Positions 61,795 to 64,000 of a stretch of DNA of 64,000 nucleotides are shown piece after piece. Source of the DNA: Novosphingobium mangrovisedimenti (GTDB taxonomy: Bacteria > Pseudomonadota > Alphaproteobacteria > Sphingomonadales > Sphingomonadaceae). Under the pieces are notes generated by a model. It made no database searches, was not told where the DNA came from, and worked only from the letters and a program-made list of their open reading frames with translations. The first letter of the stretch is position 1. Each line of letters begins with the position of its first letter. A program made the translations under genes and the position numbers. The DNA lies in assembly GCF_025153475.1 (NCBI RefSeq), contig NZ_JANZXA010000002.1, positions 1-64,000 on the forward strand, written 5' to 3'.

Positions 61795-63345
61795 TCAAAC
61801 CTCCGTTTCGTTCACCAACTCGACCCAATCGCGCGTCTGCCCTGAGGCAAAGCGCGCCATCGCGTCGAACACGGCGTCGGTGAAGCCACCGACATTCATG
61901 ATATCCGCCCGGCTCTTCGCCTGCGTGGTGCCGTAAGGCGCGATGTCGATGCAGATCAGCTTCGCGCCCGGGTTGCGGGCCTTCAGCTTGTTCCACTCGT
62001 CCATCGTTGCCGTGGCGCCGCGGCGGGAGGGATCGATCCAGGACTCATTGTCCGAGACGATCACCACGGTATCGACCGTGGCCCGCTCGCGGTTGAGCAA
62101 GGCAAGCGGGGCCGACACATTAGTCCCGCCACCACCGACCGAAGCGAGCTTCGCGGCATTGACCGCCACGCGCGCCTTCGGATCAAGCTTCAGCTTCACC
62201 ACATCGCATTCGAACGGTAGCACCCGGGCGCTGCGATTGGTGCGCAGTACTGCCGCCGCAACCAGCGCCGCGACATCGATGCACCGCACCTTCGAGCTTG
62301 CGCCCTTACGGTAGCCGGTGACAGGCGAACCCATCGAGCCAGACACGTCCGGGCAGACGACCACATGGCCTTCGAGCACCGGAACCCTCGCAAGTGAAGC
62401 CTCCAGCGCATCTTCCAGCGCGGCCTGCACCTTGAGCGGCACACCGTCCCCCACCTGTCCCATGGCAACCATGAGCTGATAGGGCATGACGCGCGCCCGG
62501 GCCAAAGCCTCGCCATCGGCCAGCCGGGCTGTCACCGCCTCAGTGACCCCCGCGACGTCGAACGCGCCTTGGCGCGCCAGCGTGTTGAGGTTCATCCGCA
62601 GCGCCTGCCAACCCATCCGGGTCAGGGCAATCTCACCCCACTGCTCTGCCGAGAGCGGGAACGCGGTCAACCATTCGAACGGCACCGGCGGCAAGGGCAG
62701 CGCGGTGTCGCGCTTCCACGCCTCGAACGCAGCGATTTCCGCCGGCAGCGCTGCAACGTCATAGGGCTTGCCGATCAGCCAGCCATAGAACGAGCGTCGC
62801 TCATCCGACGCAGGCGTCGGGTGAACCATCCTGACGACATCCGCCAGGCTCGGATCGTTGCCGGTCGCGGCTTGCATCAGACGCGTCATGGAGGCCTGCT
62901 CCAGCCACTCCTTCACCAACCGCTTCGGCCGCGAGCCGAGCGAAGCCCGCCCGGTCTGGCCCGAACGCATGATCTGCACGAACGAGCGCAGCATGCGGCC
63001 GTTATCGATGACGCGCTTGAACACGCGCACCGACAAGTCGGGATCCGACATCGTCAGCACCGCCGTCAACAGCGCAGGCATATCCTTCATCGCGCCCGAC
63101 TGGCGGGCATAGACCGCCGCCTTGGCGACAAATTCGGCATCGACCGCCCAGGCAGTCTCCAGCACGTCGGCCAGCTGCGTTTCGGCATTCGCATAGAAGC
63201 CGTCACCCAGCGCGCCGGTTGCAGCCAGCTGAGCCAGCTTCGCTTCGGGGCCGTAGGCATAGGCCACACCGCCCGCTTCGTTCACGGCATCGGCGCGCGG
63301 CAGAAACCGCGATGCGGTGCCGGCAAAAAGGCGCTTCAAAGCCAT
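61795..63345 (-). CDS. rsr: Ro60-like TROVE/vWA protein Rsr
   Basis: A protein of 516 residues from MALKRLFAGTASRFLP at 63345 (GAAGGA upstream); a longer frame to 63444 would begin at the promoter and is rejected. Residues about 1-330 form the TROVE HEAT-repeat ring that binds misfolded RNA through its hole and Y RNA on its rim. The C-terminal vWA domain (about 340-515) has an intact MIDAS, VVCPDVSGSMGSPV near 345. Four Y RNA genes follow at once. It is the first gene of the sigma-54-controlled operon. Confidence 0.95.
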   Translation of the reverse strand: MALKRLFAGTASRFLPRADAVNEAGGVAYAYGPEAKLAQLAATGALGDGFYANAETQLADVLETAWAVDAEFVAKAAVYARQSGAMKDMPALLTAVLTMSDPDLSVRVFKRVIDNGRMLRSFVQIMRSGQTGRASLGSRPKRLVKEWLEQASMTRLMQAATGNDPSLADVVRMVHPTPASDERRSFYGWLIGKPYDVAALPAEIAAFEAWKRDTALPLPPVPFEWLTAFPLSAEQWGEIALTRMGWQALRMNLNTLARQGAFDVAGVTEAVTARLADGEALARARVMPYQLMVAMGQVGDGVPLKVQAALEDALEASLARVPVLEGHVVVCPDVSGSMGSPVTGYRKGASSKVRCIDVAALVAAAVLRTNRSARVLPFECDVVKLKLDPKARVAVNAAKLASVGGGGTNVSAPLALLNRERATVDTVVIVSDNESWIDPSRRGATATMDEWNKLKARNPGAKLICIDIAPYGTTQAKSRADIMNVGGFTDAVFDAMARFASGQTRDWVELVNETEV

Positions 63346-63613
63346 GGCATAAAATCCTTCGTCTCGGGGCTGGAGGCGGCCAGCCCATTCCGGCCGCCCC
63401 GCTTTCCCGTTTCCTCGCACCGGGCTGTTCGACCGGCCCGGCACGAAGGATATTGCAGAAGGCGTGCCAAATGGGCGGAACCGTCAGAAAATTCTGCAAA
63501 ACCGGCGTATTTCCGCGAAATTCCGGCAGGCAGATCAAGATGGATCGCTCAATGCCATCGCAGGATTCTTATCTGACTTTATCCAAAAATATAAATATGT
63601 ATAAGATCATCGC
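63346..63613. promoter_or_regulatory. divergent control region between rsr and rtcR
   Basis: About 268 bp with the rsr sigma-54 promoter on the minus strand and an A/T-rich stretch at 63565-63612. There, TTCTTATC and GTATAAGATC form a loose inverted repeat, a plausible upstream activator site for RtcR, located about 110-150 bp upstream of the promoter. The rtcR promoter is likely in the same A/T-rich part. Confidence 0.5.
63454..63469 (-). promoter_or_regulatory. sigma-54 promoter of the rsr-Y RNA-rtcBA operon
   Basis: On the minus strand the sequence is TGGCACG-CCTT-CTGCA: -24 box at 63469-63463 and -12 box at 63458-63454, with the invariant GG and GC exactly 10 nt apart. It differs from the consensus only at the first base of the -12 box. 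Transcription should begin near 63443, leaving a leader of about 98 nt before rsr. The divergent rtcR encodes the matching enhancer-binding activator. Confidence 0.85.
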
Positions 63614-64000
63614 ATGAAGCCCACCACCGTCATAGGCTTTCTCGGCTCCACGCTGGACGCATCGAAGTTCGGCCCTTCGCGCTGGATGAAATGGCGGCCC
63701 TCGGTCGCGCTCGCCATGCACGAGGACTTGCGCGTCGACCGCTTCGTGATGATCCATGGTAATGCGCACCGGCGTCTGGCCGAATATGTGTGCGAGGATA
63801 TCGCCTCGGTTTCGCCCGAAACGCATGTCGAGCGCCACGTGATCGACTTCGACGATGCCTGGGACTTCGAAGAAGTCTACGGCAAGCTACTGGATTTCGC
63901 GCGCACGCTCGATCTCGATCCCGAAACCGAGGACCTGCTGGTCCACATCACCACCGGCACCCACGTCGCGCAGATCTGTCTGTTCCTCCTGACAGAGGCG
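63614..64000 (+). CDS. rtcR: RtcR, sigma-54 activator with CARF-like domain (5' part; cut by window end)
   Basis: The first 129 residues are present, beginning MKPTTVIGFLGSTLDASKFG. They match the N-terminal CARF-like ligand domain of RtcR, including VALAMHEDLRVDRFVMIHG and DLLVHITTGTHVAQICLFLL. The AAA and DNA-binding domains lie beyond the window. RtcR activates rtc operons with sigma-54 on sensing damaged RNA, and tRNA-derived ends are the known signal in enterobacteria. It is divergent from the operon it controls. Confidence 0.93.
   Translation, partial: MKPTTVIGFLGSTLDASKFGPSRWMKWRPSVALAMHEDLRVDRFVMIHGNAHRRLAEYVCEDIASVSPETHVERHVIDFDDAWDFEEVYGKLLDFARTLDLDPETEDLLVHITTGTHVAQICLFLLTEA

Noticed and set aside
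1..64000. CRISPR arrays
   Set aside because: The only regular repeats seen are the Y RNA units (too long and divergent) and the in-frame Thr-Pro tract; no spacer-repeat pattern was found.

Overview
The window is a GC-rich, densely coding stretch of an alphaproteobacterial genome. The best guess is a sphingomonad (Sphingomonadaceae/Erythrobacteraceae). The basis is protein style (STN-type TonB receptor next to a FecR remnant, F-type tra order, IS21/IS110/IS5 types), not a marker gene.

Layout. (1) 1-13 kb is a defence island. A SNF2-type helicase gene is cut by the end of an IS21-like element at the left edge; behind it lie a ribbon-helix-helix-like protein and a WYL regulator. Divergent from these runs a block coding for a small DUF4258-like protein, a DUF2779 nuclease-like protein, an McrB-type ATPase with an EVE-like insertion, McrC, and a TM0106-type RecB-like nuclease/SF1 helicase. 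(2) 13.2-31.0 kb is one minus-strand F-type type IV secretion operon (traA-L-E-K-B-dsbC-V-C-orf-trbI-S26 peptidase-W-U-trbC-N-F-H-G), without relaxase or coupling protein in the window. (3) 31.3-40.1 kb is accessory DNA: an HTH protein, AlpA, a thermonuclease, an unusual DUF6946/M15-like fusion, an S24 repressor, an IS110 transposase, and a scar of truncated genes (integrase, fecR, TonB receptor, tail of a GFA gene). (4) 40.2-46.3 kb holds a lipoprotein, MFS + aldo/keto reductase with a divergent LysR, a GFA protein, and an IS5-type element with a CTAG duplication. (5) 46.3-54.0 kb is a surface-lipoprotein locus: a winged-helix/TPR regulator, a lipoprotein with 29 Thr-Pro dipeptides, Slam, a DUF6065-JmjC fusion and a PMT-type glycosyltransferase. 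(6) 54.3-56.7 kb holds a NAD-kinase-like protein and nicotinate phosphoribosyltransferase. (7) 56.7-64 kb is an RNA-repair operon read on the minus strand from a sigma-54 promoter: rsr (Ro60/TROVE), four tandem Y RNAs with tRNA-like modules, rtcB, rtcA and a double-AAA ATPase, with rtcR divergent and cut by the window end.

Two loci stand out. In the rtc operon, four non-identical Y RNAs are packed between rsr and rtcB; each has the Ro-binding GGCGAATG motif closed by a perfect stem, and each carries a differently remodelled, circularly permuted tRNA mimic. In the Slam locus, a Thr-Pro-rich lipoprotein sits with its exporter, a predicted O-mannosyltransferase and a predicted Fe/2OG hydroxylase, which suggests a combined surface-export and modification pathway. 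Both readings come from sequence and gene context only.
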